A stretch of DNA of 64,000 nucleotides from Pistricoccus aurantiacus (GTDB taxonomy: Bacteria; Pseudomonadota; Gammaproteobacteria; Pseudomonadales; Halomonadaceae). The position numbers and the translations under genes were made by a program. Position 1 is the stretch's first letter. Each line of letters begins with the position of its first letter. This document shows, in pieces, positions 1 through 8,489 of the stretch. The notes under the pieces were generated by a model. It worked only from the letters and a program-made list of their open reading frames with translations, was not told the origin of the DNA and did no database searches. The stretch lies in the NCBI RefSeq assembly GCF_042682565.1, contig NZ_JBHUIC010000011.1; one strand, written 5' to 3'.

Positions 1-2
1 AC

Positions 3-305
3 CCCAAGTTCCAGTCGCCGCGCTTCGCCCAGTATCTCGCCGCCGTGGAGGCGCTGGATCAGTTCGCGCAGGAGCGTTATGGCAAGCGGGTGCTGGAGCT
101 GGCGGTGCGCTGGTTGCTGGATCGCCATGACAACGGCGTGGCGTTATGGGGCGCGCGGCGGCCGGATCAGGTGGAGCCCATCGCGGCCATCGACGACTGG
201 CGACTGGAGAATGCGGATCTCGACGAGATCGAACGTATCGTCGATCAACACGTCACCGATCCGGTAGGGCCGGACTTCATGGCGCCGCCAAGCCGGGAGG
301 ACTGA
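3..305 (+). CDS. Aldo/keto reductase, C-terminal part (5' end outside window)
   Basis: Only the last 100 residues are visible; the reading frame is open to the left edge, so the gene is partial. The segment has the C-terminal features of NADP-dependent aldo/keto reductases: a helix ending in the RWLLD-type motif, followed by ALWGARRPDQ, which in the family contacts the cofactor phosphate, and then an acidic C-terminal helix. The GTG at position 45 is internal and is not a start. The gene converges on a minus-strand PNPOx-family gene, and both end at one palindromic terminator. The substrate cannot be inferred from this fragment. Confidence 0.85.
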   Translation, partial: PKFQSPRFAQYLAAVEALDQFAQERYGKRVLELAVRWLLDRHDNGVALWGARRPDQVEPIAAIDDWRLENADLDEIERIVDQHVTDPVGPDFMAPPSRED

Positions 306-328
306 GCCTTTCTCGACAGAGCGGCAAA

Positions 329-360
329 CAAGAAGCCCGACGTTAACGTCGGGCTTCTTG
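329..360. terminator. Bidirectional Rho-independent terminator
   Basis: A perfect inverted repeat with two 16-bp arms (329-344 and 345-360) and GC-rich centres (GCCCGACG/CGTCGGGC) lies between two convergent genes. A-rich bases precede it and TTCTTG ends it, so it can stop transcripts from both strands. Confidence 0.85.
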
Positions 361-382
361 TAGGGAGGAGAAAGAACGACGT

Positions 383-868
383 CTATTTGCCGAACTTCTC
401 GTTCTCGCCCAGATCCGGTGTCTTCTCCGTCATGTTGGCCTTGGCGATTTCGTAGAGCTGGAAAGTCTTGCTTTCCTTGGCCTTCCAGTGCTCGCCCTGA
501 CGAATCTTGATTTCCAGCAGAGCCACGTCCGGGTCATCCCTGCCGTTGGGAAACCAGGCGCCGACGAAGGGGTTCCAGTACTTGTCGATCAATTCCCGGT
601 CGTCGCTCAGGTTGGCGGTGCCGGAAAGCGACACGTAGATGCCGTCTTCCTGATCGGAAAAGCTCAGGCAGACCTGGCTATCCTGCTTGGCCTCGATGAC
701 CTTCTCCGCGCTGCGCCGAGTGTAGAACCACAGGGTTCCGTCATATTCGTCCTGGACCAGATGCATGGGCCGAGCCCTGAGCTGGTCGCCGTCTTCCGTG
801 ACCAGCATGCCGACCTTGATATCCTTGATCATCTTCCAGATTTTCTGCTTGTGCTCGGGGCTAGACAT
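383..868 (-). CDS. Pyridoxamine 5'-phosphate oxidase-family protein (general stress protein 26-like)
   Basis: The 161-residue protein matches the small flavin-binding split-barrel family known as general stress protein 26. It has an N-terminal helix, then the barrel strands containing VGMLVTEDG, RARPMHL and LWFYTRRSAEK, then VCLSFSD and YVSLSGTA. The conserved WNPFVGAWFP block follows. Family members bind FMN or FAD and are linked to stress responses, but the reaction is usually unknown. The start at 868 was chosen because AAGGAG (879-884) lies 10 nt upstream; the frame stays open further back, but without a better site. It is followed by a convergent terminator. Confidence 0.85.
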   Translation of the reverse strand: MSSPEHKQKIWKMIKDIKVGMLVTEDGDQLRARPMHLVQDEYDGTLWFYTRRSAEKVIEAKQDSQVCLSFSDQEDGIYVSLSGTANLSDDRELIDKYWNPFVGAWFPNGRDDPDVALLEIKIRQGEHWKAKESKTFQLYEIAKANMTEKTPDLGENEKFGK

Positions 869-960
869 GAGATTCACACTCCTTGCGCTGTTCATGAACG
901 GGCATCGCAATCGATCCTTGCGTCGATTCAGGTTAGCAGGCGAGCCGGAAAAGCCGCAAA

Positions 961-2064
961 TCACGCGCGTAGTGCACGCTCCAATGCCGCCAGGCGACCC
1001 GGCTGCAGCGCGTCTTCCAGGGCGGTGATGCGCAACACATGGCCCAGCGCCGGCTGGGGTGGGCGATGCACCAGGCTGCCGGCTTCGAGCAGTTCGCCAT
1101 GCAGGCGCTCGGCGAGTGCCGCGCTGGGAAGGCGCAGCGCCACGAAATTGGTGTAGCTGGGGAGTACGTCACCGCCGAGAGCTTCCAGCCAGCGGGCCAG
1201 GCGTTCGCGGCGGGCAATCACCGCCTGAATATGCGCTTCGACTTCCCCGGAATCGTCGAGCACGGTTTCCGCCGCTTCCTGAGCGATGCTCGACACCGCG
1301 TAGTGAATGCGCACCTTGTTGAGCAGGACGATATCCTCGGGCTCGGCGATGGCGTAGCCGATGCGCAGCCCGGCGAGCCCCTGGGCCTTGGAAAAGGTGC
1401 GCAGTCGAACCGTCGCCGACAGTGGGCGGTTTTGTTCCGGCATCCAGGCGCTGTCGCGAAAGTCGTGGTAGGCCTCGTCCAACAGTAGCGTGCAGTCTTC
1501 CGGCAGGGCATCGCGCAACGTGCCAATAGCCGCCTCGTCATGCAGATGGCCGCTGGGATTGTCCGGATTGGCGAGATACACCAGCCGCGCGTCTTGTGTC
1601 TGGGCGATGCGGGCGAGCGCCTCCAGATCCGGCGCCAGATAGCCCGGTGCTTCCCGGTAGGGCACTTCGCTGATACGGCAGCCCTGGCCGGCGGCGAAAT
1701 AGCCGAAGGTAGGATAGGTGCCTGCGCTGGCGACGACCCGGCTACCTGACGGGCAGGTGGCGCGCAGTACCAGGGCGATCAAGCTATCCGCGCCGGCGTC
1801 CACCAGCAGCGATTCCACCGGCAGCCGATACTGGTTCGCCAGTCGCGAACGCACCCCCAAGGCTTCCGCGTCCCCATAGCCTCGAGCCAGTTCCGCAAGT
1901 TCTGCGCCGAAACGCTCCCTCAGGGCGTGATGGGGCATGTCGAGCCCTTCGTTGGAACCCAGGCGATGGGGGATCTCCCGATCCAGCCGGCGTTCCAGCG
2001 CCTTGATGCCCGGGAAAGGATTGTTCGGACCGTCGCGGTACAGATGATCGGTGAAGCGCGCCAT
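961..2064 (-). CDS. PLP-dependent class I/II aminotransferase, HisC-like
   Basis: A fold type I aminotransferase of 367 residues, cytosolic, transferring amino groups through pyridoxal phosphate. Visible motifs are NPDNPSG (about 166-172), LLDEAYHDF (about 194-202) with the Asp that binds the PLP nitrogen, and TFSKAQGLAGLRIGY with the Schiff-base lysine at about 226. The overall pattern resembles histidinol-phosphate aminotransferases and CobC-type decarboxylases, but no his or cob genes are nearby, so the substrate is open. ATG at 2064 is preferred over the TTG two codons upstream because GAGAGG (2071-2076) is spaced 6 nt from it. Confidence 0.85.
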   Translation of the reverse strand: MARFTDHLYRDGPNNPFPGIKALERRLDREIPHRLGSNEGLDMPHHALRERFGAELAELARGYGDAEALGVRSRLANQYRLPVESLLVDAGADSLIALVLRATCPSGSRVVASAGTYPTFGYFAAGQGCRISEVPYREAPGYLAPDLEALARIAQTQDARLVYLANPDNPSGHLHDEAAIGTLRDALPEDCTLLLDEAYHDFRDSAWMPEQNRPLSATVRLRTFSKAQGLAGLRIGYAIAEPEDIVLLNKVRIHYAVSSIAQEAAETVLDDSGEVEAHIQAVIARRERLARWLEALGGDVLPSYTNFVALRLPSAALAERLHGELLEAGSLVHRPPQPALGHVLRITALEDALQPGRLAALERALRA

Positions 2065-2094
2065 GTTCAACCTCTCGAATAAGCGTTTCGGAAT

Positions 2095-2610
2095 TCAAAG
2101 CGCGGTAGTATCGATCGCGCCACTGAGCTGTTCCTGCCACTGCTGCCGAGCATCGCCAGGGCGACGCAGGCTCAAGGTCAGGCGATAAGGCACCAGCACC
2201 CGATCGGAAAGCTGCAAAGGGGCGCCGCTGGTTTCCAGGCGGCTCTCGAGTATCCACTGATTACTGTCGTGATCCGAAGGTGTGACCGAGGTGGATTGTT
2301 CTGCCGTCCAGTCCAGCACCTGAGGCCCCGGCGGCTTGGCGAGCAGGCCGCGTGTAAGGCTCTCGCGAAAGCGCTCGCTGTCGATATCCAGGCTCGGGTC
2401 TACTTGCGACGGAGGCAACAGCAGCACCAGGCTGGAAAGCGTCTGCGGCGTCTTGTCGTTCAGCACCGGCGACTCGAGCACCCGGGTCGCCGCCTTGTCG
2501 CCGAGTCCCAGCAGCGCCTGGCGCAGGGTGGCCGGGGGGGATGGCTGGCTGGCACAGCCGCTCGCCAGCAGCAGTACGACGAACAGAAGCGAATAGCGGA
2601 TGCGGTTCAT
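2095..2610 (-). CDS. Putative lipoprotein, unknown function
   Basis: A 171-residue protein with a lipoprotein signal peptide: a short basic start, a hydrophobic stretch and the lipobox LASGC with the acylated cysteine at residue 19. The following Ser is compatible with outer-membrane sorting. The mature part has no motif I recognise; its strand-rich pattern with repeated VLV/LTLSLR segments suggests a compact beta-containing domain. Its ATG overlaps the stop of the upstream hydrolase gene by 4 nt (ATGA), so the two are probably translated together. Confidence 0.8.
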   Translation of the reverse strand: MNRIRYSLLFVVLLLASGCASQPSPPATLRQALLGLGDKAATRVLESPVLNDKTPQTLSSLVLLLPPSQVDPSLDIDSERFRESLTRGLLAKPPGPQVLDWTAEQSTSVTPSDHDSNQWILESRLETSGAPLQLSDRVLVPYRLTLSLRRPGDARQQWQEQLSGAIDTTAL

Positions 2611-3623
2611 GGAGCGGGTGTCCTTGCGTGAGTTTTCGAGTAACGAGCAAGCGGTTCGGTCTCGAAGTCGGCGAGAAACGCCTCGAGCCGTTCGAACAGC
2701 GCCTGACGAATGGGCTCGGCCTCATTGACCAGATGATGGCGCGCCTGAGGATGCTGATACAGCGTTGCCTGGGGAAACTTGTGTCGCAGAACCTCGAGGT
2801 TCCAGGACCAGTCCACGGTCTGGTCCTGCTCTCCCTGAAGGATCAATACCGGAAGCTGGCTGGGGGGCAAGGCCAGCAGGCGCGGAATCCAGCGGCGCAT
2901 GGCGCTGATCCAGCTGACCGGAAGATGATCCGCCTGCAAGGGATCCAGGTTTTGCAGGAAATTGGTGAAATCCTGGTCCGTGGAATTGGCCTGGTAGCGT
3001 CGGGCTAGACTATTGATGAACGGCTCCGCCAGCAGATGAAGCCAGCGGGCCTGGTTCCAGCCCCAGGGCCGCACCAGCGGCGCCAGCAATGCAAGTCCCG
3101 CCCAGGGACACGGCTCGAGGGACGTCAGGGCGTCCGTGGCCAGGATTGCCGCGCCGGTACTCTGGCCGATGCCAAGCCAGGGCCGGGGCGCCAGGTTCAT
3201 GGCGATGGTCCGTTGCTTGAGCGCATGCAGGCAGTGCCCGTAGTCGTCGAAGTCGTCGATGGTGGCCTGGGCGCCGCTGGAAAGTCCATGGCCGGGCAGG
3301 TCCCAAAGCACCACCTGCCAGCCGCGTCTCAGCAGCAGCTCCAGCAGATGGCCATAAAGTCCCAGATGATCAAAATAGCCGTGCACCACGAACACGGTGC
3401 CCTGCGGTGTGGGCGGCCCCCAAACCTGGCACCACAGACGATAGCGCGGGGTGTCGACAAAGCCCGCGTACAGGACCACGTGCTCCGACAGCAGCGGCGT
3501 GAGGCGGTAGCAGTCGAGATAGCGGGTCAGGCAGGAGTCGCCGGGGGCAAGGGTCGTGATGACCCGTGAGGTACCGATCGGGGCCAGTTCGCCTAGCGCC
3601 TTGAGAGCTGTGAAGTCGGTCAT
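2607..3623 (-). CDS. Alpha/beta hydrolase (monoacylglycerol lipase/lysophospholipase-like)
   Basis: A 338-residue serine hydrolase. It shows the oxyanion-loop motif VVHGYFDHLG (about 79-88), the nucleophile elbow GQSTG with Ser at about 155, an Asp in QGEQDQTVD (about 267), and a catalytic His in ARHHLVNE (about 296-297). The arrangement fits the PldB/monoglyceride lipase family (Hydrolase_4). There is no signal peptide, so it is probably cytosolic. The start is supported by GAGGAG (3630-3635) placed 6 nt upstream. It is coupled to the downstream lipoprotein gene by an ATGA overlap and is divergent from malate synthase. The bases GAGGAGAAAC at its RBS match the putative sRNA at 16048-16165. 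Confidence 0.88.
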   Translation of the reverse strand: MTDFTALKALGELAPIGTSRVITTLAPGDSCLTRYLDCYRLTPLLSEHVVLYAGFVDTPRYRLWCQVWGPPTPQGTVFVVHGYFDHLGLYGHLLELLLRRGWQVVLWDLPGHGLSSGAQATIDDFDDYGHCLHALKQRTIAMNLAPRPWLGIGQSTGAAILATDALTSLEPCPWAGLALLAPLVRPWGWNQARWLHLLAEPFINSLARRYQANSTDQDFTNFLQNLDPLQADHLPVSWISAMRRWIPRLLALPPSQLPVLILQGEQDQTVDWSWNLEVLRHKFPQATLYQHPQARHHLVNEAEPIRQALFERLEAFLADFETEPLARYSKTHARTPAP

Positions 3624-3859
3624 GTGTTTCTCCTCGACCCATGCTAGCGCTAGTGGGACTCGACGACCATGCCGGGAGGCTGGGCGCCGGCGGACTCAAC
3701 TTTTAGTATGCCATGGGCAGACCCGCCGGATAATTTCGATTAGAATATGGAAGTTTTTTCCACAAACATTCGAGCACTGTGTTCGAGCACCAGGTTGCAG
3801 TAAACGATGAAACAGTCGGCCCCTCGGCGCCGGCTGCAGCGCATCAGGAGATTCCCCTC

Positions 3860-6040
3860 ATGACTGATCGTGTCACCCGCCACCGGCTCCAGGTGGCTAC
3901 CGAGCTTGATCGTTTCATCAACGAGCAGGCGTTACCCGGTTCCGGCGTGGACGCCGACGCCTTCTGGTCCGGCGTCGATGCGCTGATCCATGAACTGGCG
4001 CCCAAGAATCGCAAACTGCTCGCCGAGCGCGAGCGACTGCAGCAGGAACTCGATACCTGGCACCGAGAGCATCCCGGCCAGGTCGAGGACATGGCCGCCT
4101 ATCGCAAGTTCCTGAAGCGTATCGGCTATCTGGCGGAGGTGCCGAATCAGGTCAGGATCGGCACCGTCAACGTAGATCGGGAAATCACCACTCAGGCCGG
4201 CCCACAGCTGGTGGTGCCGGTCACCAATGCACGCTATGCATTGAATGCGGCCAACTCGCGCTGGGGTAGTCTTTATAACGCCTTGTATGGTACCGACGCC
4301 ATCAGCGAAGAAGATGGCGTCGATCATACCAAGGAGTATAACCCCAGGCGTGGCGCCAAAGTCGTGGCTTACGCGCGAGGCGTGCTCGACATGGCAGCGC
4401 CCTTGGCTACCGGCACCCATCGGGACGCGGTCGACTATGCGCTGCGCGACGAGCACCTGATCGTGACACTGAAGAACGGCCGAAAGACCGGGCTCAAAAA
4501 CCCTGGCAAGCTGGTGGGCTATCGGGGCGAGGCGTCCAAGCCTTCCGCGATATTGTTGTCCAATCACCGCTTGCACCTGGAAATCCAGATCGATCCCGAG
4601 CACCCCATCGGCAAGACGGACCCGGCGGGAGTCAAGGATCTGCTGATGGAGTCCGCCATCACCGCGATCATGGACTGCGAGGATTCCGTGTCCGCGGTGG
4701 ACGCGCAGGACAAGGTGCTGGCTTACAGCAACTGGCTGGGGCTGATGCAGGGCGACCTGGAGGAACAGGTAGAGAAAAACGGCAAGACTACCACCCGCCG
4801 ACTCAACCCGGATCGTGAATACACCACCCCGGATGGCGGTAGCGTCAGCTTGCCGGGTCGGGTGCTGATGCTTGTGCGTAACGTCGGCCATCTGATGACT
4901 ACCCCGGCCATGCTGGACGGCGAAGGCAAGCAGGTACCCGAGGGAATCCTCGATGCGGTGATTACCGCGCTGGGCGCGCTGCGGGATCTGCAAAAGGACG
5001 ATTCCCAGCCGCGCAATTCCCGCACCGGCTCCATGTATATCGTCAAGCCAAAGATGCACGGCCCCAGGGAAGTGGCTTTTACCAGCGAGATATTCAGTCG
5101 CGTCGAGGATCTGCTGGGTCTCGAGCGCAACACCCTCAAGATGGGCATCATGGACGAGGAGCGCCGTACCTCGGTCAACCTCAAGGCGTGCATTGCGGCA
5201 GCGGTGTCTCGGGTCGTCTTCATCAATACCGGCTTCCTGGATCGTACCGGCGACGAGATACACAGCGTCATGGAAGCCGGCGTGGTGGTGCGCAAGGGCA
5301 AGATGAAGAATACCACCTGGATCGATGCCTACGAGAAAAGCAACGTCCAGATCGGCCTGGAGTGCGGCCTGCGCGGTCACGCCCAGATCGGCAAGGGTAT
5401 GTGGGCAATGCCGGATCTGATGGCGGCGATGCTCGAGCAGAAGATCAATCATCTCAAGACCGGCGCCAATACCGCCTGGGTGCCTTCGCCCACTGCGGCA
5501 ACCCTGCATGCGCTGCACTACCACCAAGTGGACGTGGATGTGATTCAGCGTGAAGTGGAAGAGCAGCCCACCGTCGATTATCTGGATGATCTGCTGACCC
5601 CGCCGGTGGCGGCACGCCCCAACTGGACCAAGGAACAGATTCAGCTCGAACTCGACAACAACTGCCAGGGCATTCTCGGCTACGTGGTGCGTTGGGTTGA
5701 ACAGGGCGTCGGCGTCTCCAAGGTGCCGGATATCCATGATATCGGGCTGATGGAAGACCGCGCCACCCTGCGGATTTCCAGTCAGCATATCGCCAACTGG
5801 CTGCTGCACGGTCTCATCACCAAGGAACAGGTCGAGGAGACGCTTGCCCGCATGGCGGAGGTGGTCGACAAGCAGCATTCGAGCGACCCCAACTACGTGC
5901 CCATGGCGCCGCGTCTGGACGAGTCCTGCGCCTTCAGCGCCGCCAAGGATCTGATCTTCAAGGGGCGCGAGCAGCCCTCCGGCTATACCGAGCCGCTGCT
6001 GCATCATTGGCGCGCAGTGCACAAGTCCCACGCCAAGTAA
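3860..6040 (+). CDS. glcB: Malate synthase G
   Basis: Condenses glyoxylate with acetyl-CoA to malate, the second step of the glyoxylate bypass and of glycolate use. The 726 residues match the long G isoform. Visible family blocks are the AIMDCEDSVSAVDA segment, MLVRNVGHLM with the catalytic Arg, GIMDEERRTS with the Mg-binding Glu, and INTGFLDRTGDEIHS with the Mg-binding Asp. The frame is open upstream to a GTG at 3779, but the ATG at 3860 has CAGGAG (3845-3850) at 9-nt spacing and gives the normal length. It is monocistronic: a strong terminator follows, and no isocitrate lyase or glycolate oxidase genes lie beside it. Confidence 0.97.
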   Translation: MTDRVTRHRLQVATELDRFINEQALPGSGVDADAFWSGVDALIHELAPKNRKLLAERERLQQELDTWHREHPGQVEDMAAYRKFLKRIGYLAEVPNQVRIGTVNVDREITTQAGPQLVVPVTNARYALNAANSRWGSLYNALYGTDAISEEDGVDHTKEYNPRRGAKVVAYARGVLDMAAPLATGTHRDAVDYALRDEHLIVTLKNGRKTGLKNPGKLVGYRGEASKPSAILLSNHRLHLEIQIDPEHPIGKTDPAGVKDLLMESAITAIMDCEDSVSAVDAQDKVLAYSNWLGLMQGDLEEQVEKNGKTTTRRLNPDREYTTPDGGSVSLPGRVLMLVRNVGHLMTTPAMLDGEGKQVPEGILDAVITALGALRDLQKDDSQPRNSRTGSMYIVKPKMHGPREVAFTSEIFSRVEDLLGLERNTLKMGIMDEERRTSVNLKACIAAAVSRVVFINTGFLDRTGDEIHSVMEAGVVVRKGKMKNTTWIDAYEKSNVQIGLECGLRGHAQIGKGMWAMPDLMAAMLEQKINHLKTGANTAWVPSPTAATLHALHYHQVDVDVIQREVEEQPTVDYLDDLLTPPVAARPNWTKEQIQLELDNNCQGILGYVVRWVEQGVGVSKVPDIHDIGLMEDRATLRISSQHIANWLLHGLITKEQVEETLARMAEVVDKQHSSDPNYVPMAPRLDESCAFSAAKDLIFKGREQPSGYTEPLLHHWRAVHKSHAK

Positions 6041-6082
6041 GCCATCAGGCGCAAACCAGCGGCCACCGGCACCGATGTCCAA

Positions 6083-6116
6083 ACGCCCCGAAGTCTCGCT
6101 TCGGGGCGTCTTCTTT
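6083..6116 (+). terminator. Rho-independent terminator of glcB
   Basis: The 11-bp stem ACGCCCCGAAG/CTTCGGGGCGT (6083-6093 and 6099-6109) with loop TCTCG is followed by the pyrimidine-rich CTTCTTTC. Confidence 0.85.
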
Positions 6117-6218
6117 CATGACAGGTGCCCGGCCAGGCGCCGATAGCTGGGCGAAAGGGGCGTCTTGCGCTATCGTGGGCCGGTTCACGACATCCTTATC
6201 CGTGAGGAATCCGAATCC

Positions 6219-6632
6219 ATGACCGCGATGTCCGCCGCCGCCATCGAAGACTTTCTCGACGAGGTCTTCCCGCATCGCCAGGGCACCATCGAAGGCGTCG
6301 GTACGCGACGCGCCACCATGAGCCTGGCCATCGAGGATGAGCATCTGCGCCCGGGCGCCTGCGTTTCCGGTCCCTGCATGCTGGGCCTGGCGGACGTATG
6401 TTTCTACGTGGCGATTCTCGCGGAGATAGGCCCGGAGGCCATGGCGGTCACCACGGATCTCAACTGTCATTTCCTGCGCCGTGCCCGAGGCGACCGGGAT
6501 CTGATCGCCAACGCGCAGATTATCAAGCTGGGGCGTCGCCTCGCGGTGGGCAAGGTTGAGCTGTTCTCCGCCGGCGAGGAGGAGCCGGTGGCGATCGTCA
6601 CTGTCACTTATGCGCTGCCGGACCCTATGTGA
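6219..6632 (+). CDS. PaaI-family hotdog thioesterase
   Basis: A 137-residue hotdog-fold protein. The block PGACVSGPCMLGLADVC followed by AMAVTTDLNCHFLRRA is typical of the PaaI/4HBT acyl-CoA thioesterases, in which the central helix packs into a beta sheet and the enzymes act as dimers or tetramers. The acyl substrate is unknown. The start at 6219 is chosen over an upstream TTG because GAGGAAT precedes it; an ATG three codons later is possible. This is the last gene before the AT-richer patch that begins at 6633. Confidence 0.85.
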   Translation: MTAMSAAAIEDFLDEVFPHRQGTIEGVGTRRATMSLAIEDEHLRPGACVSGPCMLGLADVCFYVAILAEIGPEAMAVTTDLNCHFLRRARGDRDLIANAQIIKLGRRLAVGKVELFSAGEEEPVAIVTVTYALPDPM

Positions 6633-6977
6633 TTAATTACGCAGGGCCCGATAACTACGGCTTCTGCTTCCCGTAGCACCAAGCTGGTGAGCCATCCACT
6701 GTTTGGAACCAGGCTGACTTTCCAGCAAGGCTGGCACATAGAGATCAGCATCGAGCTGAGGCCAGTGCAGGCCGAGCCCAGATGGTGATATTTCGATCTC
6801 GGATAAGGCGTCTGGCGTGGCATCGGCAAAACCTTTCATGAGATGCGGAGGGGCTGGGAGTTCAAGTATGAGTTTCTTGTTGTGGATGCCAAGCTTCTCA
6901 GTAGCCTGATGCTGGCTCAAGCCTACTTCAATACAGTCGTGAACTCGGTATCGTTGGGTGTGGGTCAGCTGTCGATC
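6633..6977 (-). pseudogene. Chimeric remnant: IS30-type transposase HTH joined to a DUF2442 domain
   Basis: Reading the minus strand from 6977, the open frame starts without a credible initiator (only a TTG at 6920). It encodes QLTHTQRYRVHDCIEVGLSQ and then a KLGIH...LILEL stretch, which is the N-terminal helix-turn-helix of IS30-family transposases (HTH_38). Without a break it continues into FADATPDALSEIEISPSGLG and LHWPQLDADLYVPALL, the signature of DUF2442 proteins that usually accompany DUF4160 in toxin-antitoxin-like pairs. The C terminus stops after SRSRS instead of running into the usual basic GGRPRK tail. I read it as debris from a rearrangement: neither parent gene is complete. Confidence 0.55.
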
Positions 6978-6979
6978 CT

Positions 6980-7111
6980 ATGCTCTATTTTACTTTACTA
7001 GGTAAGACGAGGAGGATGCTAGCGCTGACTCTTCTGCTTCTATCCTGTGGTTCTAATTCTAAGCATGTAATGCTTGATCCGGCTGTGCCAGATCAACCGT
7101 CATCAATATAA
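6980..7111 (+). CDS. Possible very small lipoprotein ORF
   Basis: A 43-codon frame beginning at ATG 6980. A second ATG lies at 7016, with AGGAGG directly touching it. The peptide has a basic segment (GKTRR), a leucine-rich core and the lipobox LLSCGS, so it looks like a lipoprotein signal followed by about 20 mature residues. Spacing to a ribosome-binding site is poor for both starts, and the flanks are gene debris, so it may be a truncated relic. I do not recognise a family. Confidence 0.3.
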   Translation: MLYFTLLGKTRRMLALTLLLLSCGSNSKHVMLDPAVPDQPSSI

Positions 7112-7183
7112 TACAAGGTTGGATTGTGGCGCTTTTGCCGTTAGATTCCAACTTTGAATAAAAAAGACTTTTATAGAAAATAG

Positions 7184-7309
7184 ATGATTCTGGCGGGTAA
7201 AAATCCGTTTGTTACCGGTTCTACTTCGGACATCGGTTTAGCAATAGCCCGAATCGGGTGGAGCATTCGCATCACCGTAATGGCAACTCAATTTTTAGCG
7301 TTAAAGTAG
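7184..7309 (+). pseudogene. N-terminal stub of a short-chain dehydrogenase (3-hydroxybutyrate dehydrogenase-like)
   Basis: The 41-residue frame reads GKNPFVTGSTSDIGLAIAR, which is the Rossmann NAD(P)-binding start of short-chain dehydrogenases (usual TGxxxGIG, here TGSTSDIG with Gly changed to Asp). It is especially like 3-hydroxybutyrate dehydrogenases. After residue 23 the similarity is lost and two stop codons follow, so it is a degraded or truncated copy. Such dehydrogenases are sometimes found beside patatin-type phospholipases, which is the next gene here. Confidence 0.45.
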
Positions 7310-7448
7310 TGATAACAGTGAGTCATGGTAATACCTTACCTGTTGGGTCAGGTGTTGCACTTGCTCATTGAGACCGTCATTGCAAAGTGGAGAGTTATAA
7401 TCGTAAGCCCAATGATATATACAGACATATGAAAGGAGTACGATACGG

Positions 7449-8462
7449 ATGCGCAAAAAATCGGTCAATCTGGCACTGCAAGGCGGTGGCTCGCATGGGG
7501 CGTTTACCTGGGGAGTGTTGGACTACTTCATGGAAGATGAACGCGTCAGTGTGGGGGGTATCTCGGGTACTAGTGCGGGCGCAATGAATGCAGCCGTATT
7601 AGCACAAGGATATATGGACGGTGGTGCAGATGGCGCGCGGGAGTCGCTCGAACAGTTTTGGCGACAGGTGGCACACATGGGAAGGTTTAGTCCCATTAAG
7701 CGAAGTCCTTTGAGTGTTCTAACAGGCAGCTGGGATATGGGTTACTCTCCGGTTAGTGTGATGCTTGATCTATTCAGCCGGGTTGCCTCTCCTTATGATA
7801 CCAATCCGCTGAACATTAACCCGCTACGTGAATTTGTTGAGTCCACTATTGACTTCGAAAAGGTAAGAGCCTGTAGCCCATTAAAGCTGTTTATTGCCGC
7901 AACCAACGTGCATTCAGGCAAGATAAAAGTATTCGAACGTGAGGAGTTGACGGCGGATATGATCTTGGCTTCTGCGTGTTTACCCTCTTTTTTCCAAGCC
8001 GTTGAAATTGATGGCGTACCTTATTGGGACGGTGGTTATGTTGGCAACCCGCCTTTATATCCCTTGTATCATTCCACTAAGTCCAAAGATGTATTAGTCG
8101 TTCAAATTAACCCGGTTGAGCGAAATGAAACACCGAAAACTGCGAAAGAAATACAGAATCGCGTCAATGAGATTTCGTTCAATTCATCCTTGTTAAGAGA
8201 GTTGCGAGCTATTGAGTTCGTGCATCGTTTGTTGCAGGAGAATAAACTGGATAGAGAGCATTACGCTGAAATATTAGTGCATCGTATCGAGGCCACCGAA
8301 CAGCTAAATTCATTATCAGCTTCCAGTAAGATGAATTCTGAATGGAAGTTTCTGACGCATCTGCGAGATATAGGTCGTGAATCAGCCCAGGTTTTTCTTG
8401 ATGAGCATTATGAGAGTTTGGGCGTGCAATCCACACTCGACTTGAGGCATGAGGTTTCATAA
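7449..8462 (+). CDS. Patatin-like phospholipase
   Basis: A 337-residue patatin-family lipid acyl hydrolase with a Ser-Asp dyad. The glycine-rich oxyanion motif QGGGSHGAF lies at about 11-19, the nucleophile motif GISGTSAG has Ser at about 42, and the DGG motif has Asp at about 194. There is no secretion signal, so it is probably cytosolic or membrane-associated. The start is supported by AAGGAG (7433-7438), 10 nt upstream. Codon use is noticeably AT-richer than in neighbouring genes, which together with the debris upstream points to horizontal acquisition. A strong hairpin follows the stop. Confidence 0.9.
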   Translation: MRKKSVNLALQGGGSHGAFTWGVLDYFMEDERVSVGGISGTSAGAMNAAVLAQGYMDGGADGARESLEQFWRQVAHMGRFSPIKRSPLSVLTGSWDMGYSPVSVMLDLFSRVASPYDTNPLNINPLREFVESTIDFEKVRACSPLKLFIAATNVHSGKIKVFEREELTADMILASACLPSFFQAVEIDGVPYWDGGYVGNPPLYPLYHSTKSKDVLVVQINPVERNETPKTAKEIQNRVNEISFNSSLLRELRAIEFVHRLLQENKLDREHYAEILVHRIEATEQLNSLSASSKMNSEWKFLTHLRDIGRESAQVFLDEHYESLGVQSTLDLRHEVS

Positions 8463-8489
8463 CTAAGTAGTCGGCTCTGGAAAAAGATG

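Larger units (their letters stand above)
6978..7448. other. AT-richer degraded intergenic stretch
   Basis: Between the chimeric remnant and the patatin gene there is no complete large gene. Apart from the tiny lipoprotein ORF and the dehydrogenase stub I see only short frames. Base composition is clearly lower in GC than in the flanking chromosome, as it is in the patatin gene. Confidence 0.6.

Noticed and set aside
3932..6082. Long minus-strand ORF (716 codons) across malate synthase
   Set aside because: It is antisense to an unmistakable glcB, is His/Gln/Gly-rich, has no domain and reflects codon bias of the GC-rich gene.
7126..7139. Sigma54-like TGGCGC/TTTTGC upstream of the dehydrogenase stub
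   Set aside because: The GG-to-GC distance is 7 instead of 10 nt, which sigma54 does not tolerate.
7325..7432. 35-codon hydrophobic ORF before the patatin gene
   Set aside because: No RBS, no family, and its end overlaps the patatin RBS; probably chance.
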